From NCBI RefSeq assembly GCF_000364445.2, contig NZ_CP043538.1, positions 2,611,612-2,675,611 on the forward strand: a stretch of 64,000 bases of DNA, read 5' to 3'. The notes under the pieces were generated by a model, which saw only the letters and a program-made list of their open reading frames with translations, was not told the origin of the DNA and did no database searches. Positions 25,456 through 34,201 of this stretch are shown here, one piece after another. The DNA is from Methylobacterium mesophilicum SR1.6/6 (lineage in GTDB: Bacteria > Pseudomonadota > Alphaproteobacteria > Rhizobiales > Beijerinckiaceae). A program made the translations under genes and the position numbers. The first letter of the stretch is position 1. The number at the start of each line of letters is the position of its first letter.

Positions 25456-25650
25456 TGGGTTTCCTGCTACCGGGCACCGCATCAAGCCGAGAGTTCTTGT
25501 CCGGTATGCCGATTGCTGGACTGTTGGAGAAGACATCGCTGCGACCCGAAAGCTGTCCCGGATCGGCACGAAGCCGGTCAGAAGCGGAACAGCTCCGGAT
25601 GGCGGCGGTGGGCGGTCCGATCCGCCCCGACAGGTCAGGGAGCGAGGCGT

Positions 25651-27126
25651 ATGTTCGACTTCTCGACACGAATGAGCGGTGAGCAGCCCGTCCGCATGGT
25701 CCTGCCGCAGACGTCGCCGCGGACGGAACCGCGCGTGATCCTGCGGCGGCTGTGGCGCGGCAGCGGTTTCATCGTCCTCGGCGGGCTGTTCATGGTGGCC
25801 GCCGCTGTGGCGCTGCTGGGCCTTCTGCCCCCGCGTTACACCTCCAGCATCCAGATCCTGGTGGACCCGAGCGACCTGCGGGTCGTCGAGAACGACGTGA
25901 ACGCCCGTCAGCCGCAGGCCGACAGCGGCGTCTCCATCGCCGAGAGCCAAGTGCGGGTGATCCAGTCGGACAACGTCCTGCGCCGGGTCATCGCGAAGCT
26001 GCACCTCGATCAGGATGACGAGTTCGTGCAGCCGGACGGGAATAACCCGGTCGTCAACGCCGTGAAGGGCGCGCTCGGCATGCTGCCGCCGGCCGCCAGC
26101 CGGGACCCGGTCAACATCGCCCTCGACACGCTCCAGAACCGGCTCAGCGTCCGCCGGGCCGAGCGGACCTTCGTGATCGACGTGGCGGTGCAGTCCCGGG
26201 ATCCCGAGAAGGCCGCGCAGATCGCCAACGCCATCGGTGACGCCTACTTCGCCGAGGAGGCCGCCGCCCGGACCGACACCGCCCGCCGCGCCTCGGACGC
26301 CCTGGCCGGCCGCCTCGCCAGCCTGAAGCGCGACGTCGAGGAGGCCGAGAGCGCGGTCGTGCGCTATCGGGAAGACCACAAGCTCGTGGCCTCCAGCGGT
26401 CGGCTGCTCACCGACCAGCAGCTCGGCGACCTGAACCAGCAGCTCGTCACCGCCTCCATCAAGACCGCGGAGGCGAAGTCCCGCCTCGATCAAGCCCGGA
26501 GGATGCGCTCGTCGGATCCCAGCACGGCCCTGCCCGAGATGCTGCAATCCCTCGAGATGCAGGCCCTGCGCCAGCAATACGCCACGCTGTCGCGGAACAC
26601 CGCCGAACTCGCGACCCGGCTGGGCGAGCGTCATCCGGCCATGGCCGAGCAATACGCCCAGCAGCGCGACCTCCAGCGCCTGATCCAGCGCGAGAAGGAG
26701 CGGATCATCGAGACCACGCAGAAGGATTACGACCGCGCCGCCGCCAGCGAGGCGGCGATCCGGGCGAACCTCGACCGGGTGAAGACCGAGACGACGACCA
26801 GCGACCGGGCCTATGTCGGCCTGCGCGAGCTGGAGCGGACGCTCGACTCGCGCCGCGGCGTCTACGAGGCCTATCTGAAGCGCGCCCGTGAGGCGAGCGA
26901 GCAGGAACGGCTGAACACCACCAACGTCCGGGTCATCTCGGTGGCGACGCCCGCGCGCCAGCGGACCTTCCCGCCGTCGCCGAAGATCGTCCTGCCGCTG
27001 GCACTCGTGCTGGGCCTGCTGCTGGGTGGCGCCATCGCCCTGGTGCTGGGTGCCGACCGGGACCGCCGCCGCACGCGGCGCGCCGCCACGCGACCGGCCG
27101 CCAGCTTCTGGGCCGCCGATGCGTGA
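25651..27126 (+). CDS. Wzz/GumC-type polysaccharide chain-length protein (no kinase domain)
   Basis: The 491-residue product is a polysaccharide co-polymerase. It has a short cytoplasmic N-terminus, a first membrane helix (FIVLGGLFMVAAAVALLGLL) near residues 35-55, the Wzz motif RYTSSIQILVDP, a long periplasmic coiled coil (about 200-420), a GNVR-like end segment, and a second helix near 450-470. It ends in a basic tail without the tyrosine-kinase domain fused in many GumC/ExoP proteins. It controls chain length and assembly at the inner membrane. GGGAGCGAGG precedes ATG 25651. It overlaps the next gene by eight bases. A paralogue lies at 52.5 kb. Confidence 0.9.
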   Translation: MFDFSTRMSGEQPVRMVLPQTSPRTEPRVILRRLWRGSGFIVLGGLFMVAAAVALLGLLPPRYTSSIQILVDPSDLRVVENDVNARQPQADSGVSIAESQVRVIQSDNVLRRVIAKLHLDQDDEFVQPDGNNPVVNAVKGALGMLPPAASRDPVNIALDTLQNRLSVRRAERTFVIDVAVQSRDPEKAAQIANAIGDAYFAEEAAARTDTARRASDALAGRLASLKRDVEEAESAVVRYREDHKLVASSGRLLTDQQLGDLNQQLVTASIKTAEAKSRLDQARRMRSSDPSTALPEMLQSLEMQALRQQYATLSRNTAELATRLGERHPAMAEQYAQQRDLQRLIQREKERIIETTQKDYDRAAASEAAIRANLDRVKTETTTSDRAYVGLRELERTLDSRRGVYEAYLKRAREASEQERLNTTNVRVISVATPARQRTFPPSPKIVLPLALVLGLLLGGAIALVLGADRDRRRTRRAATRPAASFWAADA

Positions 27127-27988
27127 TCTCGGGAACTTCGGCTTCGGCCTGGATGCGGGGGAAACGCTCGGTCGGGAGGTGTGTACCGTGCGATTGCCCA
27201 TGCCACTCCCCCTCGCCTCCGGCTCCGCGGAGGCGAGCGCGACCGTCGAGCTGTTCGGCCTGCGGTTCCAGACCGCAGACGCCGCCACGGTGGTAGCCGC
27301 GGTGGCGGCCGGGTCCGGCGACGGACCCCGCATGATCGTGACGGCCAACGTCGATCACATCGTCCAGCTCGGCGAGAACGCCGATTTCCGCGGCGCCTAT
27401 GCCCGTGCGGCAGCGCGCACCCTCGACGGGATGCCCCTGGTCTGGTTGGCCCGCCGGGCGTCCCACCGGCCGGTCCATCGGGTGACCGGCCACGATCTCC
27501 TGGCCTGCATCCTCGCCGACCCGCCCGACTTCGCGGGACGGATCTTCTTCGTCGCCTCCCGGCAGGATGCGGCGGACGCCTTGAGCGTCCGCCTCCAGGC
27601 CGGCGGGCTGCCGGCCGGGTCGGTGACCAGCGTGGTGCCGCCCTTCGGGTTCGAGGCCGATCCGGATTACAGCCACGCCTTGATCGAGCGGATCCGCGCG
27701 CACAACACAACGCTGCTGGTCATGGCGGTCGGCGCTCCCAAGTCCGAGATCTGGGTCGACCGGCATCGGGCCCACCTCGGCGATCCGGTGGTGTTCTGCG
27801 TCGGCGACGCACTGAACGTGGCAGCGGGATGCATGTCCCGCGCACCGGGCGTGCTGCAGCGGCTCGGGCTCGAATGGGTCTTCCGCTTCCTGCAGGCGCC
27901 GCGCCGGCTGTTCCGCCGCTACTTCATCAAGTCCTGGCGGTTCGTCGGCATCGTGGCCCGTGATCGCGTGGCGCGCTGGGGCGGGTAG
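27119..27988 (+). CDS. WecG/TagA/CpsF family glycosyltransferase (GT26)
   Basis: The 289-residue product is a GT26 enzyme that transfers a sugar such as ManNAc or ManNAcA to a lipid-linked intermediate on the cytoplasmic face. Family segments are VTANVDHIVQLGEN, RTLDGMPLVWLAR, VTGHDLLACIL, AVGAPKSEIWVDRHR, GDALNVAAGCMSRAP and the C-terminal LGLEWVFRFLQAPRRLFRRY. ATG 27119 overlaps the chain-length gene stop; GTG 27188 and ATG 27200 are alternatives that would remove a poorly conserved start. It is the last gene of the first polysaccharide locus. Confidence 0.9.
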   Translation: MRDLGNFGFGLDAGETLGREVCTVRLPMPLPLASGSAEASATVELFGLRFQTADAATVVAAVAAGSGDGPRMIVTANVDHIVQLGENADFRGAYARAAARTLDGMPLVWLARRASHRPVHRVTGHDLLACILADPPDFAGRIFFVASRQDAADALSVRLQAGGLPAGSVTSVVPPFGFEADPDYSHALIERIRAHNTTLLVMAVGAPKSEIWVDRHRAHLGDPVVFCVGDALNVAAGCMSRAPGVLQRLGLEWVFRFLQAPRRLFRRYFIKSWRFVGIVARDRVARWGG

Positions 27989-27990
27989 CC

Positions 27991-28566
27991 TCAGCCCCTG
28001 TCGGCGAATAGGTCGGGCCGCCGCAACTGCAGCGCGAACAGCAAGGTCAGCGACTTCATGTCGGTGAGCGCGCCCCGTCGGCTCATGGCGGCGAGTTCCG
28101 GCAGCGGGATCTCGTGCACGGCGACGGCCTCGCCCTCCGCCGCCAAGCCGCCGCCCATACCAGTGCGGTCGGCCGCGCCGTACGCGGCAAGGAACAGGTC
28201 CATCCGCTCGGTGGAGATGCCCGGCATCGACCAGGCGCTGACGACGAATTCGAGCCGGGTCAGGCGCAGGCCCGTCTCTTCCATCGCCTCGCGCCGCGCC
28301 TCGTCCTCGGGCGCGCCCTCATCCAGAAGCCCTGCCGGGACCTCGACATGGCTCGGCGGCCCGCCCGCATAGAGGACCGGCGCGCGGAACTGCGAGACGA
28401 GGGTGGCAACGCGCCGGTCCGGATCGTAGGGGAGCACCGCCACCGCACGGCCATGATCCTCGATCTCCCGCGACATGCGGGTGCCGTCATTCTGCATCAC
28501 CTCGGCCACGAGATAGCGCGCCCAGCCTTCGTGCACGAGGCGCACGCCCCCGATCCGTGGTGCCAT
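27991..28566 (-). CDS. NUDIX hydrolase (ADP-ribose pyrophosphatase type)
   Basis: The 191-residue protein has a NUDIX box around residues 79-100, ending in the metal-binding REAMEETGL with its two Glu. The start of the box (GLLDEGAPEDEAR) is one residue shorter than the canonical G-x5-E-x7-RE pattern and lacks the first Glu at the expected place. The N-terminal EVMQNDGTRMSREIEDHG and VSQFRAPVLYAGG resemble ADP-ribose and GDP-mannose pyrophosphatases. It hydrolyses a nucleoside diphosphate linked to another group. It converges on the glycosyltransferase gene, ending three bases away. Confidence 0.9.
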   Translation of the reverse strand: MAPRIGGVRLVHEGWARYLVAEVMQNDGTRMSREIEDHGRAVAVLPYDPDRRVATLVSQFRAPVLYAGGPPSHVEVPAGLLDEGAPEDEARREAMEETGLRLTRLEFVVSAWSMPGISTERMDLFLAAYGAADRTGMGGGLAAEGEAVAVHEIPLPELAAMSRRGALTDMKSLTLLFALQLRRPDLFADRG

Positions 28567-28604
28567 GCCGTTCCCACCTCACCTTCGCGAGCCTCCGGGA
28601 TCGT

Positions 28605-28859
28605 TCAGGAATGCGGCGGCTTCGCGGAGGCGGTGATGCGGAAGCGCAGGCGATCGCCGGACCGCTCCGCCCCGTCGAGCCGGGCGCCCTCCTCGCGCAC
28701 GAGGTTCGGGATGTCGATCATCGCCATCGGATCCGTGCAGGTGACCACGAGGGTCCGGCCGGCCGGAAGGCGCCGCAGGGCCTTGCGGGCGCGCAGGACG
28801 GGGAGAGGACATTTGAGGCCGCTGAGGTCGAGATCGACGCTGTCAGGATCGTCGGCCAC
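28605..28859 (-). CDS. TusA-family sulfurtransferase
   Basis: The 84-residue product is a TusA-like sulphur carrier, with the catalytic Cys17 in LSGLKCPLPVLRARKAL and the family segment VVTCTDPMAMIDIPNL. TusA proteins accept persulphide sulphur for tRNA 2-thiouridine, molybdenum cofactor or other sulphur transfer. The start is GTG 28859. It lies 38 bases upstream of the NUDIX gene on the same strand and may share its transcript. Whether it is true TusA or one of the paralogous SirA-like carriers cannot be told from the sequence alone. Confidence 0.92.
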   Translation of the reverse strand: MADDPDSVDLDLSGLKCPLPVLRARKALRRLPAGRTLVVTCTDPMAMIDIPNLVREEGARLDGAERSGDRLRFRITASAKPPHS

Positions 28860-28925
28860 CAGAACCTCTCGCGCGCCGGTCCGAGAGCCCCGGCCGCCTT
28901 CGACGCGGGCTCGGCGGTGGCCAGC

Positions 28926-29261
28926 TCACCACACGGAATAGCCGAAGGCCGGGCCATAATACCAATCGGGTGCCGACCAGATGTAGCGCGGGCCATTATA
29001 GCCGTACTCGAAGCCCGGTCGCACGACCGGCGCATAGGCGTATCCGTACCCGAACGGCACCGGGTACTGGTACTCGCCATAATAGCTGTAACGCGGCCGT
29101 CCCGGGACGAACCCGACCGCACCCCGCCCCTGATGCAGCGGTGCGCCGACGGACCCGCGCGCCGAAGGACCGTAGTACGGCGGATCGGCGGCCAAAGGGG
29201 TCTCAGTGTTCAGGACGAGGCCTGTCAGGCCGGCCAGGATGGCGGCGGGGATGCGGGCCAT
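28926..29261 (-). CDS. Secreted Tyr/Gly-rich hypothetical protein
   Basis: The 111-residue product has a signal peptide (MARIPAAILAGLTGLVLNTE, cleavage near LAA at 25). The mature chain is rich in Tyr, Gly, Pro and Phe (about 20 Tyr), with repeated YYG/YGY units such as EYQYPVPFGYGYAYA and PDWYYGPAFGYSVW. Such low-complexity exported proteins are common in Methylobacterium-like genomes, but their role is unknown; an envelope location is likely. Confidence 0.7.
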   Translation of the reverse strand: MARIPAAILAGLTGLVLNTETPLAADPPYYGPSARGSVGAPLHQGRGAVGFVPGRPRYSYYGEYQYPVPFGYGYAYAPVVRPGFEYGYNGPRYIWSAPDWYYGPAFGYSVW

Positions 29262-29358
29262 GGGTCGTGTCTTCCGGACGTGCAAGCGATTCGGAACGTT
29301 CCAATAGCATGCGGCGTAGGAGATTCGCTGCCGGGACGGCAAACCGATCAGGCGTCGG

Positions 29359-30726
29359 TCAGAACACGCATTCCGAGAAGGCGGCGCGGACGCAGGAGCC
29401 CCAGCGGCCCTCGTAGTCGGCGAGCAGATCCTCGGCCCGCGTCCGTCCGGCGGCGACGATCGCTTCGAGGGACTGGAGGTAGACCGTCTCGTCGCGCCCC
29501 TCGGCATCGCGGCGCCCGCGCGCCCGCAGGCCCGACCGCGCGATGGCCAGGGCCTCGGCGGCGACGGCGCCGAGGGTCGTGTTCGCCACCGGAGTCGCGA
29601 GCCCGAGCCGCGGGGCGGTCGCCCGCGCGGCCTCGCGGTTCGCCGGGCTCCAGCCCTTCACCAGGTCGAGGGCGGCATCGAGGGCCGATTCGTCGTAGAG
29701 CAGCCCGGTCCAGAAGGCAGCCTGAGCGGCGATCATGCCGGGATCGCCGACATCCGAGCCACGCATCTCCAGGAAGCGCTTCAGGCGCACCTCCGGGAAG
29801 GCCGTGGAGGCGTGATTGGCCCAGTCAGACACGGTCGCGTACTCGCCCGGGAGCTGCGGTAGCTTGCCGGCCATGAGGTCGCGGAATGAGGCGCCCGAGA
29901 CGTCGTGATAGGTGTCGCCGCGCTTCACGAAGTACATTGGCATGTCGAGCAGCCAGTCGACATAGGCCTCGTAGCCGAACCCGGCCTCGAACGCGAAGGG
30001 CAGCATCCCGGTGCGGTCGCCGTCGGTGTCGCGCCAGATCTCGGAGCGGCGCGACAGGAACCCGTTAGGCCGGCCGTCGGTGAAGGGTGAGTTGGCGAAG
30101 AGCGCGGTCGCCACCGGCTGCAGCGCCAGCGACGCGCGCATCTTGCGGACCATGTCGGCCTCGGAGGCGAAGTCGAGGTTCACCTGCACGGTGGCGGTCC
30201 GGAGCATCATGTCGAGGCCGAGCGATCCGACCTTCGGCATGTAGCCCGCCATGATCCGGTAGCGGCTCTTGGGCATCACCGGCGTCTCGTCACGGCGCCA
30301 TCGCGGGCTCATGCCCAGCGTCAGGAATCCGATCCCCAGGGAGTCGGCCACCCGCTTCGTTGCCGCCAGATGCGTGGCGAGTTCGGCAGCGGTCGCGTGG
30401 ACGTCGGAGAGCGCCGCGCCGGAGAGCTCGAACTGGCCGCCGGGCTCGATCGAGATCGCCCCACCCTCCTCCGCCGACAGGCCGATGATGTTGCCGAGGT
30501 CGAGGATCGGCTCCCAGCCGGTCTCGCGGGCGAGGCCTTCCAGCAGGGCGCGGATGCCGTGCGCGCCGTCATACGGCACGGGCGTCCGGTCCGCGCGATA
30601 GAACGGGATCTTCTCGTGCTCGGTACCGATCGCGAAGCGGTCGCGCGGCTTCTCGCCCGCGGCGAACCAGTCGATCAGTTCGGCGCGCGTGGTGAGCGGC
30701 GTGGTGTCGTTGCTGTCGCGCGCCAT
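29359..30726 (-). CDS. gshA: Glutamate-cysteine ligase
   Basis: The 455-residue product is the ATP-dependent ligase for the first step of glutathione synthesis, of the plant/alphaproteobacterial (GCS2) type. Visible family segments are FAIGTEHEKIPFYR (substrate and metal Glu), SIEPGGQFELSGA, KSRYRIMAGYMPKVG, TATVQVNLDF and EMRGSDVGDPGMIAAQAAFW. Length matches the family. The upstream gap to rsmE is 295 bases with a short perfect hairpin and no supported gene. In relatives, rsmE and gshA are also neighbours. Confidence 0.95.
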   Translation of the reverse strand: MARDSNDTTPLTTRAELIDWFAAGEKPRDRFAIGTEHEKIPFYRADRTPVPYDGAHGIRALLEGLARETGWEPILDLGNIIGLSAEEGGAISIEPGGQFELSGAALSDVHATAAELATHLAATKRVADSLGIGFLTLGMSPRWRRDETPVMPKSRYRIMAGYMPKVGSLGLDMMLRTATVQVNLDFASEADMVRKMRASLALQPVATALFANSPFTDGRPNGFLSRRSEIWRDTDGDRTGMLPFAFEAGFGYEAYVDWLLDMPMYFVKRGDTYHDVSGASFRDLMAGKLPQLPGEYATVSDWANHASTAFPEVRLKRFLEMRGSDVGDPGMIAAQAAFWTGLLYDESALDAALDLVKGWSPANREAARATAPRLGLATPVANTTLGAVAAEALAIARSGLRARGRRDAEGRDETVYLQSLEAIVAAGRTRAEDLLADYEGRWGSCVRAAFSECVF

Positions 30727-30771
30727 GCGCTGCCTGCCCGTGCGTCTGTCTCAAAGCCTGGGATGAGAGCG

Positions 30772-30789
30772 CGCCGGAGTGCTCCGGCG
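30772..30789. other. Short perfect hairpin upstream of gshA
   Basis: CGCCGGAG and CTCCGGCG form an 8-bp perfect inverted repeat around TG, about 46 bases upstream of the gshA start on the minus strand. It may be part of the mRNA leader. The rest of 30727-31021 shows nothing I can name. Confidence 0.35.
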
Positions 30790-31021
30790 GGTCCGCCCGG
30801 TTCACCCCCTCCCTGCGAACGGGGTCCGGACGGACACCCGCCCCCGACCCCGATCAGCGCGCGGCGCAGGCGGCGTCCGTGGAGGACATAATGGAGGCGC
30901 CGGGAACCCACAACGCGCCTCCCGTGGACGGCGGCCCGCTTCACGTCCGATCCGGGGAAACAATCGCACCGACCGAGATCTTGATGTGCGCCGGCACACA
31001 TCGATGCACGGGCCGCAGCCG

Positions 31022-31774
31022 TCAGCGCGCGTCGCCCAAGACGGCTTGGACCAGCGCCAGCACCGTGACGGCGGCGGTATCGGCCCGCAGGATGCGGGGT
31101 CCGAGGGACAGCGCCACGGTGTTGGGCCGGGCCCGGATCAGCGCCCGCTCCTCCTCGGAGAAGCCGCCCTCCGGCCCCACCAGCACGGCGAGCGGCGGCG
31201 GCGCCATCGGATCAGCCGCAGCGGACAGGGCCCGAACGGGATCGCGCACCGGTGCATCCTCGTCGCAGAAGACCAGAAGGCGCTCCGGCGCGAGATCCGT
31301 CAGGACCCTCGGCAGCCGCTCGGGTTCCGGGCATTCGGGAATCGCCAGGATGCCGCACTGCTCGGCGGCTTCGATCGCGTTGGCGCGCAGCCGGTCCAGG
31401 TTGACCCGATCGCCCTGCGTGAACCGGGTGATCACCGGGCGGATCGTTCCCGCGCCCATCTCGACGGCTTTCTGGGCCACGTAATCCAGGCGCGCGCTCT
31501 TCAGGGGCGCGAACAGGTAGTGTAGATCGGCGCGCGGCGTCTGTGGTCGCGTCCGCGCGGCGACGTGGAGGTCGGCGCCCTTCCGGCCGGTCTGGACGAG
31601 GTGCGCTCGCCACTCGCCGTCCCGGCCGTTGAAGATCAGCACGGGGTCGTCCGGCCCCTTGCGCAGGACGTTGAGCAGGTAGTTCGCCTGCGCCCGTTCG
31701 AGGGGCAGAGTTACGCCCGCCGCGAGGTCGGCCGCGACGAAGAGGCGCGGAGCGGTGAAGTCGTAGGCCGGCAT
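31022..31774 (-). CDS. rsmE: 16S rRNA (uracil-1498-N3)-methyltransferase
   Basis: The 250-residue SPOUT-class methyltransferase modifies U1498 in the 30S subunit. It has an N-terminal PUA-like domain (residues 1-75, HLVQTGRKGADLHV) and the C-terminal knotted SAM-binding domain with FAPLKSARLDYVAQKAVEMG, VLVGPEGGFSEEERALI and LSLGPRILRADTAAVTVLAL. These are the diagnostic RsmE motifs. It is on the same strand as gshA but separated by 295 bases, so it may have its own transcript. Confidence 0.95.
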   Translation of the reverse strand: MPAYDFTAPRLFVAADLAAGVTLPLERAQANYLLNVLRKGPDDPVLIFNGRDGEWRAHLVQTGRKGADLHVAARTRPQTPRADLHYLFAPLKSARLDYVAQKAVEMGAGTIRPVITRFTQGDRVNLDRLRANAIEAAEQCGILAIPECPEPERLPRVLTDLAPERLLVFCDEDAPVRDPVRALSAAADPMAPPPLAVLVGPEGGFSEEERALIRARPNTVALSLGPRILRADTAAVTVLALVQAVLGDAR

Positions 31775-31993
31775 GCGGGCGTGGTCGCGCGGCGTGGACC
31801 GCCTGTCAACGCGCGGCCGCCCGCGAAAAGTGTTGCCAAAAGATTACGAGCGTCGCTTTTCCGTCGCACGCGCACAGTCGCCGCGCCCTGCCGGTTTGCC
31901 GCTCGATTGACGCCACATTCCTATGGCGAACCCAGGAGAACGGAAGTGAGCCGGCCGTCCGCGGATTCGGCAGAGCGTCGAGGGAGTCGTGGA

Positions 31994-32464
31994 ATGGCAA
32001 AGGGGAGCGTGGCTCTGGGGACCACGGTGCTGATCGGCACCGTCCTGTTCGGGTCTGCGGCCTTCGCGCAGGGCGCGGCGCCGGAATGCGGCGCCATCCA
32101 GAAGACCCTGGCCGAGCGCAAGGCGCTGGTCGGCCGCGCCAACACGGCCTCGCAGTCGAAGAAGAAGATGACCCCGCAGGAGGCTTGTGCCCTGTTCGGC
32201 AAGCTCCAGGCCAACGGCGCCGAGGGCATCAAGTGGATCACCGCCAACAAGGAATGGTGCTCGATCCCCGATTCCTTCGCGGAGGGCTTCAAGGCCGACC
32301 ACGTGAAGGTCAGCGGCATCCGCACCAAGATCTGCAGCGTGGCGGCCCAGGCGACCAAGATGGAGGCGCAGGCCCGTGCCCAGGCGCAGAACGGCGGCGG
32401 TGGCGGCCTTCTCGGCGGCCCGGGCTTGACCGGCAGCTTCAAGCTGCCGCAGGGCGCGTTGTAG
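31994..32464 (+). CDS. Secreted hypothetical protein
   Basis: The 156-residue product has a signal peptide (MAKGSVALGTTVLIGTVLFG, cleavage after FAQ near 26). The mature helical part has four Cys (PECGAI, EACALF, EWCSIP, KICSVA), a Lys-rich stretch (SQSKKKMTPQEA), and a Gly-rich segment before the C-terminus. It is probably periplasmic with two disulphides. No domain is recognised. It lies 88 bases upstream of ubiA on the same strand, but a functional link is not evident. Confidence 0.75.
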   Translation: MAKGSVALGTTVLIGTVLFGSAAFAQGAAPECGAIQKTLAERKALVGRANTASQSKKKMTPQEACALFGKLQANGAEGIKWITANKEWCSIPDSFAEGFKADHVKVSGIRTKICSVAAQATKMEAQARAQAQNGGGGGLLGGPGLTGSFKLPQGAL

Positions 32465-32552
32465 AAGCGTCTGAGAGGATCGCGGATCCGGCGCGGATCC
32501 CCTCTTCGACGGGGAGCGGGGCAGACGTGCGGGACGACCGGAGATCCGACCG

Positions 32553-33500
32553 ATGAGCGGCACGGCGATCGACGACGGGCGGCCGGCCGACGCCGTATCC
32601 GGGCACTGGGTCGACCGGTTCGCTCCGCGCTCCTGGCGGCCATACCTGAGGCTCGCGCGCATCGACCGGCCGATCGGCTGGTGGCTGCTTCTCCTGCCCT
32701 GCTGGTGGTCGTCTGCGCTTGCGGCGATCCGGGCGGAGCAGCCCTTCCCCGATCCCTGGCACTGCCTCCTGTTCCTGATCGGGGCGGTGGCGATGCGCGG
32801 CGCGGGCTCGACCTACAACGACCTCGCCGACCGCGACCTCGACGCGCAGGTCGAGCGGACCCGCCAGCGCCCCCTCCCCTCCGGACAGGTGCGGCCGCGC
32901 CACGCCGCCCTCTTCCTCGTGGTCCAGGCCCTGGTGGGGCTCGCGGTGCTCCTGCAGTTCAACGGGGACGCGATCCTGGTCGGGCTGTGCTCGCTGGTAC
33001 CGGTGGCGATCTACCCGTTCATGAAGCGCATCATGCCGCTGCCGCAGGCGGTCCTGGGCCTGGCCTTTGCCTGGGGGGCGCTGATGGGCTGGGCGGCGGT
33101 GTTCGCTCGCCTCGATGCGCCGGCCCTGCTGCTTTACGCGGGCGCGCTGTGCTGGGTGATCGGATACGACACGATCTACGCCGTGCAGGACATCGAAGAC
33201 GACGAGATCGCCGGGATCCGCTCCTCGGCCCGCCTGTTCGGCCAGCATGTCAAGCTGGCGGTCGGCACCTGCTACGCCCTCGCGGCGATCCTGGTGCTGC
33301 TGGCGGCCCGGGGGGCCGGGGCGGGCGTCGTGGGCTACCTGGGCGTCGCGGCCTTCGCGGCCCATCTCGCCTGGCAGGCCCTGTCGCTGCGGGACCGGGA
33401 CGGACGCGGTGCGCTGACACTGTTCCGCTCGAACCGGGATGCGGGACTCATTCTATTCGCGGGTCTGGCCACGGACGCGCTTTTGCGCGGGCTCTCCTGA
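32553..33500 (+). CDS. ubiA: 4-hydroxybenzoate polyprenyltransferase
   Basis: The 315-residue integral membrane enzyme attaches the polyprenyl chain to 4-hydroxybenzoate in ubiquinone synthesis. Both aspartate-rich prenyl-diphosphate motifs are present: YNDLADRDLDAQVE near residue 90 and YDTIYAVQDIEDDEIAG near 210. Other UbiA features are RLARIDRPIGWWLLLLPCWW near 30 and eight or nine hydrophobic helices. The ATG at 32553 is followed by a soluble 25-residue leader. It converges with a small unknown gene ending 27 bases away. Confidence 0.95.
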   Translation: MSGTAIDDGRPADAVSGHWVDRFAPRSWRPYLRLARIDRPIGWWLLLLPCWWSSALAAIRAEQPFPDPWHCLLFLIGAVAMRGAGSTYNDLADRDLDAQVERTRQRPLPSGQVRPRHAALFLVVQALVGLAVLLQFNGDAILVGLCSLVPVAIYPFMKRIMPLPQAVLGLAFAWGALMGWAAVFARLDAPALLLYAGALCWVIGYDTIYAVQDIEDDEIAGIRSSARLFGQHVKLAVGTCYALAAILVLLAARGAGAGVVGYLGVAAFAAHLAWQALSLRDRDGRGALTLFRSNRDAGLILFAGLATDALLRGLS

Positions 33501-33526
33501 CCGCGTTCCTGACTATCCTGGCGATT

Positions 33527-34027
33527 TCAGTTGCGGGCGATGATCTCGTTCTCACCGCGGTGGATCTGCGGACGCGCCGGCAGGCGGCCGGTCTTGCGCC
33601 GGGTGAGGAAGCGAGGGCGACGGCGCCCGAGGCCGGCATGACGCCGCCGCATGCGCACCTGCCCGAGAACCAGACGCCCGATCTGCTGGCAGACTGGAAC
33701 GAGGGCCCCGTCCTCCCGGACGATCATCCGCACGAGGCCGGCGCGGGCCGCGATGTCCCGCCACACCGCCACCACGTCGTCCTCGTCGAAGCTGCCGAGG
33801 CGCTGCACTTCGTCGCCCTCGGCATCGACCATGATCAGACTGAACCGGTCGGCCCCGGTGATCTCCGCATCCTCGGCCGCGTAGGCAAGTGCGACGCCGG
33901 CGGCCCGGCGGGCGCCGGGGACCCGGCCGACCACGGGCAGCGGGGAGGCGGTGAAGCAGAGCGCGCCTTCTGCACCAAGCATCAAGTGTCCTGCGCGAGG
34001 TTCGTCCGTGATCGGGGAAGTGTTCAT
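33527..34027 (-). CDS. Hypothetical protein, possibly DUF6101 family
   Basis: The 166-residue product starts MNTSPITDEPRAGHLMLG, has a mixed alpha/beta middle (ADRFSLIMVDAEGDEVQRLG, VVAVWRDIAARAGLVRMIV) and a strongly basic C-terminal 40 residues (RMRRRHAGLGRRRPRFLTRR). It resembles proteins grouped as DUF6101 in Hyphomicrobiales, where a place near ubiA also occurs, but I give that only tentatively. No signal peptide. ATG 34027 is preferred over TTG 34048, with AGGGA upstream. The basic tail could bind nucleic acid or the membrane surface. Confidence 0.7.
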   Translation of the reverse strand: MNTSPITDEPRAGHLMLGAEGALCFTASPLPVVGRVPGARRAAGVALAYAAEDAEITGADRFSLIMVDAEGDEVQRLGSFDEDDVVAVWRDIAARAGLVRMIVREDGALVPVCQQIGRLVLGQVRMRRRHAGLGRRRPRFLTRRKTGRLPARPQIHRGENEIIARN

Positions 34028-34110
34028 CTGTCCGAGTCCCTGGAGCAAGTGGCGACCCCTGTCGGGCCGTCCGTTATGCCTTGCAAAATCGCACCCGAAC
34101 TCCTCCGCGC

Positions 34111-34133
34111 CGCTTAAGAGCCGTCGTTAAGCG
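34111..34133. promoter_or_regulatory. Inverted repeat CGCTTAA-N9-TTAAGCG
   Basis: A perfect 7-bp inverted repeat in the 364-base divergent region between the small gene at 33.5 kb and the phosphatase gene at 34.4 kb. The TTAA half-sites are nine bases apart, so it is not a standard CtrA site. It may be an operator for the minus-strand gene. Confidence 0.35.
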
Positions 34134-34158
34134 AATCTGGACGGCGCTGTCATTTGCG

Positions 34159-34196
34159 GAATGCTCAATGCTTCCTTGAATGCTCAACACTTCCTT
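34159..34196. repeat. Tandem 19-bp direct repeat
   Basis: GAATGCTCAATGCTTCCTT (34159-34177) is followed immediately by GAATGCTCAACACTTCCTT (34178-34196), identical at 17 of 19 positions. It lies in the divergent intergenic region and is clearly lower in GC than its surroundings, which suggests repeated regulator-binding sites rather than drift. Confidence 0.6.
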
Positions 34197-34201
34197 GCTC
34201 A

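Noticed and set aside
34111..34133. Possible CtrA site from two TTAA motifs
   Set aside because: The spacing is nine bases, not seven; kept only as an unexplained inverted repeat.
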